DNA from: CAZOAR01 sp964577985
Lineage (GTDB): Bacteria; Gemmatimonadota; CAZMKB01; CAZNLH01
Assembly: GCA_964577985.1 (NCBI GenBank)
Contig: CAZOAR010000002.1
Coordinates: 26,723-90,722, forward strand
DNA: 64,000 bases
Direction of reading: 5' to 3'
The notes beneath the pieces are model-generated. The model did not search any database. It saw only the letters and a program-made list of their open reading frames with translations, and was not told the DNA's origin. Shown here piece by piece: positions 43,139 to 51,757 of this stretch. The position numbers were made by a program, and so were the translations under genes. How positions within the stretch are numbered: position 1 is the first letter of the stretch; each line of letters starts with the position of its first letter.

Positions 43139-45087
43139 CCCATGCCTCTCAGGATCGTGTTCAACACACCGCCCGTCAGGATCGCAAACGGGAAAATGAA
43201 GGCCATCATCGCCAGGGCCATGCCCAGTCCCCTCTCCTTGACGATTATAAAGAAATTGGCGATGCATGGAACGAAAAGAGTTATCGTGACCAGGCTCACG
43301 ACTATCTGAACACCGTCGAGCTTGCCGTCACGCGCCAGCATGAAGAGCCCGGCGGCGCCATAATCTCTCCGCAGAAATCCCACGACAAAAGACTCGGTCG
43401 TTTCACCCGGCAGACCCAGAAAACCCTCGACAACGGGTCGTGCCGCGTGTTCAACGGCCGACAGGAGTCCGATCCTGCTGGAGAGGAAAAGAACCAGCGT
43501 GCCAAGGACAAAGAGGGGAACCGCCTCCTTGAGATACCACTCTATCCGGGCGACACTCTTTGTCACTATGTTCTTCATCTGCGGAAGCCTCACCGGGGGT
43601 ATCTCGAGTATGAAATCCGCCCGTTCTCCGGGAATCACAAGTGATGCCAGAAAACCCACGAGGAGCAACATGCACGAGATTACTCCCACCCAGAGCAGAG
43701 TCGCCCCGAACGACAGGCCCCCCAGCATTCCCAGAATGACCCCGAGCTGTGCGGAGCACGGAACGCCGAGGGCGAGAAGCAGTGTCGTAACGATCTTCTC
43801 TTTCCTGCTGCCCAGGATACGTGTCGTCAGTGTGGCCATGGTGTCACATCCGAGTCCAAGGATCATGGGCAGGACGGCTTTTCCGTTGAGACCTATCATT
43901 CTGAATACCCTGTCCACCATGACGGCGAGCCTGGGCAGGTAGCCCGAATCTTCCAGTATACCGAAGGCGACAAAGAAAGTGCCTACAACAGGAAGTACGA
44001 TCGCCACTGAATAGGTAAGCGCCATAGTGAAGACACCATATTCCCCGACGAGGAGGTCCCGTACAAGCTGAAACGGGATGATGGCGTCGACCAACCTTGT
44101 GACAGCCGGATTTACATACTCACCAAAGACCACACCTTCCATGAAGTTCACCATATCACCGGCTCCCAGCACACCCACAAACTCATACAGAAGATAGAGT
44201 ACGACAAGCAGGAACGGAATGCCCCACAGGGGATGCATGGCCAATTCCCCGATATCCTTCACGACGGATGACTTCCGGGCGGCTTTTTTCGAAAGCACCT
44301 TGTCCAGGATCCTGTCGATCGCCCACAACCGCTGCTGATTGATGATCGACCCGATGGGCTGCGCGTATTTAGCCCTCATCACCCTGCACACTTTCTCGAT
44401 GCCATCGATCGCATCGGTGTTTATCCTGTCTCTGAGATACGGTATTATCGTCGTGTCGCCGGAAAGCAACATCAGCGCCAGGGAACGCCGAGCTATCGCG
44501 CAGTGGGGCAGCAATTCCTCGAGTCCGGCTATTGCCTCCTCGACTTCCTCCGAATATACGACAGGTCTTCCTGTTTTCTTCTCTTTCGTGATACCCTTCA
44601 GGAGGGAGTCGATCCCCTCTCTTCGGGTCGCCACTGTAGAAACAACGTCTATACCAAGCAATTCCGAGAGCCTGTCCGTGTCAACCTTTATGCCTCGGTT
44701 ACTGGCCTCGTCGCCCATATTCAGATCGAGGAGGAAGGGGAGTCCCATCTCGATCAACTGTATGGAGATGCTGAGAGCACGCCTGAGGTTTTTCGCATCC
44801 GCGACCTGTACGATGCTGTCCGCCGGGTGCTCAAGAAGGACATTCCGCGTCACCTCTTCATCCTCCGATGTGGGCACCAGACTGTTAATCCCGGGCGTGT
44901 CAAAGACGGTATAGCTCTCTCCGCCGAGTACCACCTTCCCTACACTCATCTCAACGGTGGTCCCCGGATAATTGGACACGGTCACATATCGTCCGGTCAT
45001 GACATTGAAGAGCACGCTCTTTCCCACGTTGGGGTTGCCCACCAGGATCAGCTTCTTCTCTATTCTTTCAGTGCGGGTTCTGGTCAT
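43126..45087 (-). CDS. feoB: ferrous iron transport protein B
   Basis: A 653-residue protein: N-terminal G domain with G1 GNPNVGKSVLFN, switch SNYPGTTVE, G3 DTPGINSL and G4 NMGDEA, then a helical GDI domain and the membrane part with two Gate motifs (PVVGTFFVAFGILEDSGYLP; LGLGCDTMATLTTRIL; LGVPCSAQLGVILGMLGG). It imports Fe(II) across the inner membrane. It is 31 bases behind fur. The FeoA part is present only as the C-terminal domain of the DtxR-like protein. Confidence 0.95.
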   Translation of the reverse strand: MTRTRTERIEKKLILVGNPNVGKSVLFNVMTGRYVTVSNYPGTTVEMSVGKVVLGGESYTVFDTPGINSLVPTSEDEEVTRNVLLEHPADSIVQVADAKNLRRALSISIQLIEMGLPFLLDLNMGDEASNRGIKVDTDRLSELLGIDVVSTVATRREGIDSLLKGITKEKKTGRPVVYSEEVEEAIAGLEELLPHCAIARRSLALMLLSGDTTIIPYLRDRINTDAIDGIEKVCRVMRAKYAQPIGSIINQQRLWAIDRILDKVLSKKAARKSSVVKDIGELAMHPLWGIPFLLVVLYLLYEFVGVLGAGDMVNFMEGVVFGEYVNPAVTRLVDAIIPFQLVRDLLVGEYGVFTMALTYSVAIVLPVVGTFFVAFGILEDSGYLPRLAVMVDRVFRMIGLNGKAVLPMILGLGCDTMATLTTRILGSRKEKIVTTLLLALGVPCSAQLGVILGMLGGLSFGATLLWVGVISCMLLLVGFLASLVIPGERADFILEIPPVRLPQMKNIVTKSVARIEWYLKEAVPLFVLGTLVLFLSSRIGLLSAVEHAARPVVEGFLGLPGETTESFVVGFLRRDYGAAGLFMLARDGKLDGVQIVVSLVTITLFVPCIANFFIIVKERGLGMALAMMAFIFPFAILTGGVLNTILRGMGWTF

Positions 45088-45118
45088 AGATCACCGGTCA
45101 ACGCCGTATCGCTCCTCA

Positions 45119-45553
45119 TCAGTCAATCTCCGTCGAACATTTCCTGCACAGCCCGTAGATCACCAGCTCATGATCCCGGGCGTCAAAGCTGAGCTTGTCA
45201 ATTACGACCTCCTGCAGCCGTTCTATATCAGGCACCTCGAACTCGATCACCTCGCCGCAATCCTCGCAAATCAAGTGATCGTGATGGCGTTTGTCAATGA
45301 TCCTTTCGAATTTCCGGAACCCGACGCCGAAATCGTGCTCCCGGACCACCCCACTCGAGACCATCAGCGCGAGCGTCCTGTAAATGGTCGCCAGACCTAT
45401 CCTGAGGTTCTTCTTCTTCAGGACGAGCGCGAGTTCCTCCACGGAGAAATGGCCATCCATCGACATGACCGTCGTCGCGATTTGCTCCCGCTGAAGCGTG
45501 AGAAACAGCTTCTCCTCTCTGAGGTACTCCCTGAATCTGCCTGTAGTATCCAT
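45119..45553 (-). CDS. fur: ferric uptake regulator
   Basis: A 144-residue Fur-family repressor: helix-turn-helix GHFSVEELALVLKKKNLRIG (written in part) followed by LATIYRTLALMVSSGVV, the metal-binding HHDHLICEDCGEVIEFE and a C-terminal CRKC zinc site. The start is ATG at 45553. A near-perfect Fur box (45571-45585) just upstream and the feoB gene downstream make it an autoregulated iron repressor. Confidence 0.92.
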   Translation of the reverse strand: MDTTGRFREYLREEKLFLTLQREQIATTVMSMDGHFSVEELALVLKKKNLRIGLATIYRTLALMVSSGVVREHDFGVGFRKFERIIDKRHHDHLICEDCGEVIEFEVPDIERLQEVVIDKLSFDARDHELVIYGLCRKCSTEID

Positions 45554-45570
45554 GATCTGCTCTTCGAAAT

Positions 45571-45585
45571 TGAGAATGATTATCA
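45571..45585. promoter_or_regulatory. Fur box (7-1-7)
   Basis: On the minus strand TGATAAT-C-ATTCTCA, one mismatch from the 7-1-7 consensus TGATAATNATTATCA. It lies between the fur promoter -10 and the fur start codon, so bound Fur would block its own operon. Confidence 0.8.
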
Positions 45586-45589
45586 ATAT

Positions 45590-45618
45590 AAGTTATCGGC
45601 GATACGGTCAGCTGTCAA
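45590..45618 (-). promoter_or_regulatory. sigma70-type promoter of the fur-feoB operon
   Basis: Minus strand: TTGACA (45613-45618), 17 nt, TAACTT (45590-45595), five bases before the Fur box. Confidence 0.6.
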
Positions 45619-45625
45619 GGACCAT

Positions 45626-45654
45626 TTGACTCGACTGATGAGAATGGCTAATAT
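45626..45654 (+). promoter_or_regulatory. sigma70-type promoter of the quinone oxidoreductase gene
   Basis: TTGACT (45626-45631), 17 nt, TAATAT (45649-45654). It is back to back with the fur promoter, 40 bases from the Fur box, so Fur control of this side is possible but not shown. Confidence 0.6.
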
Positions 45655-45682
45655 AACACAAACGCAAGAGGAGGAACCAGAG

Positions 45683-46726
45683 ATGCGTGCAGTTACTATC
45701 CATGGTCATGGCGGGCCCGAAGAACTTCGCCTGGAAGAAGTGGAAAAGCCGACACCCGGCAAAGGAGAGGTGGTGGTGAGACTTGCGGCCGCGGCACTTA
45801 ATCATCTCGATATCTGGGTGTTGAAAGGTGTACCGGGCCTCACGCTTTCTTTCCCCCATATCATGGGTTCCGACGGCTCCGGGACGGTGGATCAACCTGG
45901 TGAGGCAGTCGACGGAATCAAAAAGGGAGACAGGGTCCTGATCAATCCCGGCATAAGCTGCGGGGAGTGTGAATTCTGCGGGAAAGGCGAGGAGAGCGAG
46001 TGCCGCTCCTTTCACCTGCTGGGAGAGCATATAGACGGGACATTCGCCGAGTATGTCGCGGTGCCGGAGAAAAACCTCCACGTCGTGCCTGAACATCTCT
46101 CTTTCGAGGAAGCCGCTGGTCTGCCCCTTGTATTTCTCACCGCGTGGCGGATGCTCGTATCAAGGGCGCATCTGGCTGCCGGTGAGGACCTGCTGGTGAT
46201 AGGCGCAGGTGGCGGGGTAGCCGGAGCGGCCATCCAGCTCGGGCTGGAGCTGGGAGCCAGGGTGATCGCGACGTCAGGCGATCCGGAAAAGGTGGAGAAA
46301 GCGTCGAAGATGGGCGCACACCACGCGTTCAATCACGGGGAGAAGGATATAGTCAGGGAGGTCAGACAGTTTACGAAAGGGAGGGGCGTAGATGTCTGTG
46401 TGGACTCCGTTGGAGAAGCCACCTGGAGCAAGAGCATCGGCAGCCTTGTCAAGGGAGGAAGGCTGGTGAGCTGTGGGGCAACATCGGGTCCCCTGGGGGA
46501 GACCGACATCCGCAGGGTCTTCTGGAACCAGTTGACTATCCTCGGCTCGACGATGGGCAGCCGGTCTGACGTAAGAGAAATGCTTCGCTTCGTGGAGGAG
46601 AGAAGCATGAAACCCGTCATCGACACCATATTTCCCCTGGAGAATGCCCTCGAGGCCCACGAGCGCATGATCCAGGGAGAACAGTTCGGCAAGCTGGTCC
46701 TCAGGATAAGCGGGGACAGGTCATGA
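45683..46726 (+). CDS. zinc-type alcohol dehydrogenase/quinone oxidoreductase
   Basis: A 347-residue MDR-superfamily enzyme with a catalytic-domain GroES fold (AALNHLDIWVLKG; in place of the usual Cys-His it has Asn-His), a structural zinc lobe with cysteines (CGECEFCGKGEESEC, about 92-106) and a Rossmann domain (VIGAGGGVAGAAIQL). The structural zinc is kept while the catalytic zinc Cys seems lost, as in quinone-oxidoreductase-like members. The start is 45683, with GAGGAGG upstream; an in-frame reading far upstream is not coding. It forms a two-gene unit with the cyclophilin. Confidence 0.85.
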   Translation: MRAVTIHGHGGPEELRLEEVEKPTPGKGEVVVRLAAAALNHLDIWVLKGVPGLTLSFPHIMGSDGSGTVDQPGEAVDGIKKGDRVLINPGISCGECEFCGKGEESECRSFHLLGEHIDGTFAEYVAVPEKNLHVVPEHLSFEEAAGLPLVFLTAWRMLVSRAHLAAGEDLLVIGAGGGVAGAAIQLGLELGARVIATSGDPEKVEKASKMGAHHAFNHGEKDIVREVRQFTKGRGVDVCVDSVGEATWSKSIGSLVKGGRLVSCGATSGPLGETDIRRVFWNQLTILGSTMGSRSDVREMLRFVEERSMKPVIDTIFPLENALEAHERMIQGEQFGKLVLRISGDRS

Positions 46727-47349
46727 GGTCTGGATTGGCGAGACGCGCGTTCGCATTGTTCCTGATCTCTCTGCCGGTATTTGCCGGCACTCTCATGGCA
46801 GGGGAGGAAGACGCCGAAGGGCCGGGAAAGGAAATCGACACAAAAAAGCAGGAGACCTTCGATGTGGCCGTCATAGAGACCAGGTTCGGGAATATCGCAT
46901 TCGAATTCTACCCCGGGGATGCACCAAACCACGTGAAGAACTTCAAGAAACTGGCAGGGGAGGGTTTCTACAACGGCACTACCTTCCACCGGGTCGTTCC
47001 CGCTTTCATCATCCAGGGTGGAGACCCCCTTTCCAGAGACGATGACAGGAGCAACGACGGCACCGGCAGGCCTGATTATACTATAGATGCCGAGATCAAT
47101 TCGCGGAAGCACTTCAAGGGAACGGTCTCGATGTCGAGATTGCAGGATGACAAGAACAGCGCCGGCAGCCAGTTTTTCATATGCCTGGCCAGGCAGCCCA
47201 GCCTTGACGATGAATATACCATATTCGGAAAAGTGATAGAAGGAATGCAGGTTGTGAGCCGGATCGCCACGGTCGAGACAGACTCTCTCGACAATCCGAT
47301 AGACCCGGTCCTGCTGGATAGTGTATATATCGAGACAAGAGAGAAATAG
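46723..47349 (+). CDS. exported cyclophilin-type peptidyl-prolyl isomerase
   Basis: The 208-residue product has a signal peptide (about 26 residues) and a charged linker, then a cyclophilin domain with FYNGTTFHRVVPAFIIQGGD (catalytic Arg in FHR), a DDKNSAGSQFFICL core and DEYTIFGKVIEGM. It speeds proline isomerisation in the periplasm. Its ATG shares bases with the upstream stop (ATGA). The loop LSRDDDRSNDGTGRPDYTI is typical of bacterial periplasmic members. Confidence 0.92.
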   Translation: MRSGLARRAFALFLISLPVFAGTLMAGEEDAEGPGKEIDTKKQETFDVAVIETRFGNIAFEFYPGDAPNHVKNFKKLAGEGFYNGTTFHRVVPAFIIQGGDPLSRDDDRSNDGTGRPDYTIDAEINSRKHFKGTVSMSRLQDDKNSAGSQFFICLARQPSLDDEYTIFGKVIEGMQVVSRIATVETDSLDNPIDPVLLDSVYIETREK

Positions 47350-47373
47350 CCGGCCGGACCCGCGCGATCCATG

Positions 47374-47910
47374 TCAGAGCAATTCCTCGATCTTCTCCTC
47401 CATAAACGCACGCCCCCTGAAGCCTTCGAGCATTTCCCTTACTCTTCCCTCCCTATCAAAGATAAATGTCGTGGGAACTCCCCCTATTCCGCCGAAGAGG
47501 TGAGCCGTCTCCACGCTGCCGATCAGGAGAGGGATCTTGACCTTGTGCCTCTCGATAAAAGAATTGAGATACTTACCCTCCCCCTTGTCGAGAGAGATGG
47601 CTACGACTTCCAGGCCCTCTTTCTTATGTTCCGACTCGAGCCTGTCGAGCCCCTTCAGTTCGGCTACACTCGCCTCCGCGGATGGCATCCAGAAGAGAAT
47701 GACAACGACTTTTCCCCACAACTCGGATGAGCTGTGGATTCCGGCGCGATGGTCCTTCAGGGAGAACCGCGGAAGATATGCCTCATCAGGCAACCCGTAG
47801 GGTTTTTTCCCTGGATAGAACAGAACGATGGCCGTGACAATCGCGATCAATACCAGCGCGGAGAAGATCAAGATCTTTCGCCGGCTCTTTTCGGACCTTT
47901 TCACACACAT
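47374..47910 (-). CDS. TlpA-like thioredoxin-fold protein lacking the CXXC active site
   Basis: The 178-residue protein has an N-terminal membrane anchor (about residues 12-31) and an AhpC/TSA-TlpA thioredoxin fold: FSLKDHRAGIHSSSELWGKV, VVVILFWMPSAEASVAEL, VVAISLDKGEGKYL and the cis-Pro loop GGVPTTFIFDREG. At the active site FWxxWCxxC is replaced by FWMPSAEAS, so both catalytic cysteines are gone (codons GCG and AGT). It cannot do ordinary thiol exchange and may bind peptides or a partner. It follows the candidate selenoprotein-cytochrome gene by 93 bases on the same strand. The start may instead be GTG at 47913 or 47904. Confidence 0.82.
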   Translation of the reverse strand: MCVKRSEKSRRKILIFSALVLIAIVTAIVLFYPGKKPYGLPDEAYLPRFSLKDHRAGIHSSSELWGKVVVILFWMPSAEASVAELKGLDRLESEHKKEGLEVVAISLDKGEGKYLNSFIERHKVKIPLLIGSVETAHLFGGIGGVPTTFIFDREGRVREMLEGFRGRAFMEEKIEELL

Positions 47911-48003
47911 CACCCCTGTGACTGTTCGATCCCTGTTTCCGCCTCCTGATCACGAGGCGGATGTGGAATGAGGCTGATCCTCGGTACTATCATGGAATTG
48001 GCG

Positions 48004-49335
48004 TCAGTGAACGAGATCCTTCATCGCCTCGTAGTCGAAGCCCTCTCCCCTCTCACCCGTGTGACAGGTGATGCATACAAAGACATTGCCCGCCTGTAGA
48101 GGCGCGTTTCCTTTGTCGGCAATATGCCTTGACGCCGGACCATGGCACTGTTCGCACTGGACGTTATTGAAGTTGGGAGTCTCGTCTATTGTCACAAAAC
48201 CGCCTTTCTGATAACCGGTCGTGTGACACTTCACGCATTCCGGGTTGTACTCCTCGCCTTCCTTCTTGAGCGTAAGAAAAGCACGGGCGTGGCTCGTAGC
48301 ATTCCACTTCTCGTATATCTCAGCATGACAGGAACGGCACCACGCGGCGCCCATGTAGCCCGCCTTAGAACCCTTCAATTGCCCCCTTCGAGCATCCACA
48401 TCGCTTTTTACCATATCCTTGACTCTCGACTGGTAGTCGGAGTAGAGTTCCGCCATCTCTGTGTCATCAGCGACCTTCGCGTCGAGAGGCACGAGTTCTC
48501 CGGAGAATTCTACGATTTCCTTCGCCTTACGGTCAAAGGTAAGATCTATCCTGCCAAGATACTTACCCTTATCACCGGACTGGGCCATTATGGCTCCACC
48601 AACCGATACCGGTGTCTTCACCCTTCGACCCTGATGCCCCACGACAACGACATCTATCCCCTCCTGGCTTTCCGCCAGCGCAACCGACTGCCGATATCCC
48701 AGATGGCTCATCACCACAACAAGGTCGACCTTCTTACGCAATCTCGGAATGGCCTCCGCGAGGGCCTCGAACGGATCCTGGACCGTCCATTCCTCCTGCC
48801 CGACCCTGAGTTGATCAAGGGTGACCCCCACTATGCCGATTTTGATTCCTCCCCGCTTGATTATGAGATCTTTCCTGCCAAACTGCTTCCCGTTGTACTT
48901 CATATTCGTGTCGACGATGGGGATATCGCTCTTCTTCATCGTCTCCATGACAAACTCATCACCAAGCGCCAGTTCTCTCTCACCAAGCACAAGCGCGTCG
49001 TAATGCATCTTCTTCATCGCCTCGAGGGACACGCTGCTCTTGACCCTTCCCTGATCGGTTGGCTTGCCGGCAAAATCTCCCAGACCCAGTATCAAGATCT
49101 CTCTATCCTCGTCTTCCGCCTCTCGTATCTTCGTCGCCCGCCGGGCGACCCCTCCCATAGGGTGCTTCTTTCAGCCACACGGTTCGAGATACCCGTATTC
49201 ATCGCCTGTGTAGAGGATCGTAAGATTAACCAGGTCGCCACCCCTGGATGATGCGGGCAGAAGAGGAATGGACAGGAAGAGCGGCACGATGGAGGTCAGC
49301 GCCGCCGCGATAAGACACTTGTTTCGAAAAGACAT
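48004..49335 (-). CDS. candidate selenoprotein: metallophosphoesterase-like protein fused to a tetraheme cytochrome
   Basis: Read through TGA at 49171-49173 this is a 443-residue exported protein. After a signal peptide comes TILYTGDEYGYLEPCG-U-KKHPMGG with U at residue 55, then a metallophosphoesterase-like core (LGLGDF 87, LGERELALG 118, IKIGIVGVT, MSHLGY, VVGHQG). From about residue 335 there are four heme motifs (CRSCH, CVKCH, CEQCH, CITCH) in a cytochrome c554-like module. Homologous nucleotidase-cytochrome fusions are known, as I recall, with Cys at the U position. GNH(D/E) is replaced by GERE, so phosphatase activity is doubtful. ATG 49335 is chosen (GGAG upstream); an open frame runs 27 codons further. 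If the TGA is a stop, the product is a 54-residue exported peptide. Confidence 0.78.
49133..49149 (-). promoter_or_regulatory. SECIS-like hairpin after the in-frame TGA
   Basis: RNA GUCGCCC-GGC-GGGCGAC, a perfect seven-base-pair stem with a GGC loop. The loop starts 28 nt after the UGA (49173-49171), the same distance as in the paralog at 41990-42006. The hairpin falls in codons for Val/Ile-Ala-Arg-Arg-Ala. Confidence 0.7.
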
Positions 49336-49533
49336 TTTACAAGACTCCAGGTTTGTAAGGACACACAGGCAACGATTAGAAGACGTCGAAAGCACGAGAT
49401 TCACGCTGTCGCTCACGCCTGAACCGGGATGGGAAGACCACTCGTCTCAGACAAGCAATCCAATGCAGTAATGACCGAAAGCAGGAATCAGTAGTTTATT
49501 AGACACAGATCAAGCCGTAAGGTTCCTCTCTGT

Positions 49534-51453
49534 CTACCTGTTTCTGACGAGGTTCAGCAGACCTCCGGCCAGCAGGATTTCACGCTCGCGCTGGCTCAGT
49601 TCTGCCTTGACACGGATATCGCCGCCACCCTCGCGTCGAACAGTGAGATCGTTTCCTTCCATGATCGCGTCGCGAACACCTTCGATCACAAGCGTCTCAC
49701 CGTCGGAGATGACGTCATAATCTCCATCACTGGTAAACTGAAGCGGGAGAATCCCGAAGTTGACAAGATTGGACTTGTGGATCCGGGCGAACGACCTGAC
49801 GACCACGAACTTGATCCCGAGATACATCGGCGCCAGGGCGGCGTGTTCACGGCTGGAGCCCTGGCCGTAGTTCGCTCCACCTATGATCGCTCCACCTCCG
49901 GCTTCCTTTGCCCTCCGGGCAAATTCCGGGTCGACCCCGCTGAAGACAAACTCGGAGATCGCGGGTATGTTCGACCTGAGCGGGAGGATCTTCGCCCCGG
50001 CCGGCATGATGTGATCCGTGGTTATGTTGTCCCCCACCTTCAACAGGACCCTGGCCTCCATCCTGTCATCGAGTTCCTCTCTCAACGGCAGCGGCTGAAT
50101 GTTCGGGCCACGAAGCACTTCCACTCCTGAGGGGTCTTCAGGTGGACTGAGTATCATGCTGTCATCGATCTTCATCCGCTCAGGCATGGCGATATCGGGA
50201 GGCGAACCAAGCTCCCTCGGATCGGCGATCTCACCCTTGATCGCGGACGCGACCGCTACTTCCGGGCTGACAAGATAAACCTGCGCGTCTGCCGTTCCCG
50301 AGCGCCCTTCAAAATTGCGGTTGAAAGTCCTTACGGTGACACCTCCCGATGGCGGTGCCTGTCCCATCCCTATGCACGGCCCGCACGCGGACTCAATTAC
50401 TCTGGCGCCGGCACTTATTATGTCGGCAAGCGCCCCGCTGGCTGCGATCTCTTGAAGTACCTGCCTGCTCCCGGGAGCGATCGCGAAACTAACGTCCGGA
50501 TGTACCTTCCTCCCCTTGAGGATACTCGCCACAACGTTCAGGTCCCTGTAGGATGAATTCGTGCAGCTCCCGACTATTACCTGGCTCGTCCTTGTCCCGG
50601 CGACCTCGGTAACCGGGCATACGTTGTCGGGACTGTGGGGCCGCGCGACCATCGGCGCCAGGCTCGGGAGGTCTATCTCTTCCACGCTCTCATATTCGGC
50701 GTTATCATCGGCCGCCAGTTCCACCCACAACTCTTCGCGCCCTTCCTGAGCGAGGTATTCCCGTGTACGTTCGTCCGAAGGAAATATGGATGTCGTAGCA
50801 CCCAACTCGGCACCCATGTTGGTTATCGTCGCCCTCTCAGGAACCGAAAGTGTGGAGACTCCCTCTCCACCGTATTCTATCACCTTTCCTACACCACCCT
50901 TCACCGTCAGGCGCCTCAGAACCTCGAGGATGATATCCTTGGCGCTGACCCACCGGGAGAGCCGGCCCGCAAGCCTGACATTCACTACCTCGGGCATAGC
51001 GAGATGAAACGGCTCGCCCCCCATCGCGACAGCAACGTCGAGCCCGCCGGCCCCTATCGCGAGAGCGCCGAGCCCTCCACTGGTCGGAGTATGGCTGTCC
51101 GACCCCAGAAGGGTCTTTCCGGGGACCCCGAACCTCTCCAGATGAACCTGATGACATATCCCGTTTCCCGGCCTCGAGAAATAGATACCGTATTTCGCGG
51201 CTACACTCTGGAGATACTTGTGATCATCGGCGTTCTCGAAACCCTGCTGAAGCATGTTGTGGTCGACATAGCTCACGGACAGATCCGCCTTCACCCGGGG
51301 GAGCCCGAGCGCCTCGAACTGGAGGTATGCCATCGTTCCCGTAGCGTCCTGCGTGAGCGTCTGGTCGATCCGGATAGCTATCTCCTCACCAGGTGTCATC
51401 TTCCCGGAGACAAGATGGCTGGATATGACCTTCCGTGTCAGATTATCTCCCAT
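49534..51453 (-). CDS. aconitate hydratase, Aquifex-type
   Basis: A 639-residue aconitase starting MGDNLTRKVISSHLV. Iron-sulfur ligands lie in GSCTNSSYRDL and SACGPCIGMGQAPP; other motifs are HQVHLERFGVPGKTLLGSDS (written in part) and, in the swivel domain, GANYGQGSSREHAAL. It isomerises citrate and isocitrate in the TCA cycle. It is much shorter than AcnA or AcnB of enterics and matches the Aquifex-type subgroup. GGAG is five bases before the ATG at 51453. It appears monocistronic. Confidence 0.92.
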   Translation of the reverse strand: MGDNLTRKVISSHLVSGKMTPGEEIAIRIDQTLTQDATGTMAYLQFEALGLPRVKADLSVSYVDHNMLQQGFENADDHKYLQSVAAKYGIYFSRPGNGICHQVHLERFGVPGKTLLGSDSHTPTSGGLGALAIGAGGLDVAVAMGGEPFHLAMPEVVNVRLAGRLSRWVSAKDIILEVLRRLTVKGGVGKVIEYGGEGVSTLSVPERATITNMGAELGATTSIFPSDERTREYLAQEGREELWVELAADDNAEYESVEEIDLPSLAPMVARPHSPDNVCPVTEVAGTRTSQVIVGSCTNSSYRDLNVVASILKGRKVHPDVSFAIAPGSRQVLQEIAASGALADIISAGARVIESACGPCIGMGQAPPSGGVTVRTFNRNFEGRSGTADAQVYLVSPEVAVASAIKGEIADPRELGSPPDIAMPERMKIDDSMILSPPEDPSGVEVLRGPNIQPLPLREELDDRMEARVLLKVGDNITTDHIMPAGAKILPLRSNIPAISEFVFSGVDPEFARRAKEAGGGAIIGGANYGQGSSREHAALAPMYLGIKFVVVRSFARIHKSNLVNFGILPLQFTSDGDYDVISDGETLVIEGVRDAIMEGNDLTVRREGGGDIRVKAELSQREREILLAGGLLNLVRNR

Positions 51454-51576
51454 TATACTCCTCCCAACCCTCGATACCGAGGATTCATGTGGCCTCATTG
51501 AGCGGCAGTCATTCCAGGGGATGGCTGCCGGCTCCGATTCAGTGGTCAAAGGCTTCGCGAGGCGCGGGTCTTTGAC

Positions 51577-51605
51577 ACTATGGATTGTCACGCGTCCATT
51601 GACAA
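51577..51605 (-). promoter_or_regulatory. possible sigma70-type promoter of the aconitase gene
   Basis: Minus strand: TTGTCA (51600-51605), 17 nt, CATAGT (51577-51582). One clear mismatch lies in each box. Confidence 0.35.
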
Positions 51606-51618
51606 GGCGTGGTGACAG

Positions 51619-51646
51619 TTTATCTTATAACTGTCTACAATATAAT
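51619..51646 (+). promoter_or_regulatory. possible sigma70-type promoter of the DUF-type secreted gene
   Basis: A perfect TATAAT at 51641-51646 with a weak TTTATC 16 nt upstream, about 110 nt before the start at 51758. Confidence 0.4.
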
Positions 51647-51757
51647 CAATGTCTGATTCTATTGAAAGACCATAACCGACTCTCTCGTTTCCGCGGCAGA
51701 CGTCCCTCTTTTCCCGCGGCCGCGAAGAAAACCCTTTGTGAAAAAGGAGGTTGTACG

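Noticed and set aside
44972..45682. Upstream in-frame extension of the quinone oxidoreductase
   Set aside because: It runs antisense through feoB and fur; the family N-terminus and ribosome site are at 45683.
41251..49335. Both TGA-interrupted genes as ordinary pseudogenes
   Set aside because: Both halves keep frame, codon character and conserved motifs, and the interruption falls on the same codon in two paralogs.
48004..49416. TGA read as Gly or Trp by an alternative genetic code (code 4 or 25)
   Set aside because: Many genes in the window end in TGA at the expected family C-terminus and next to a following start, so TGA is a stop in general.
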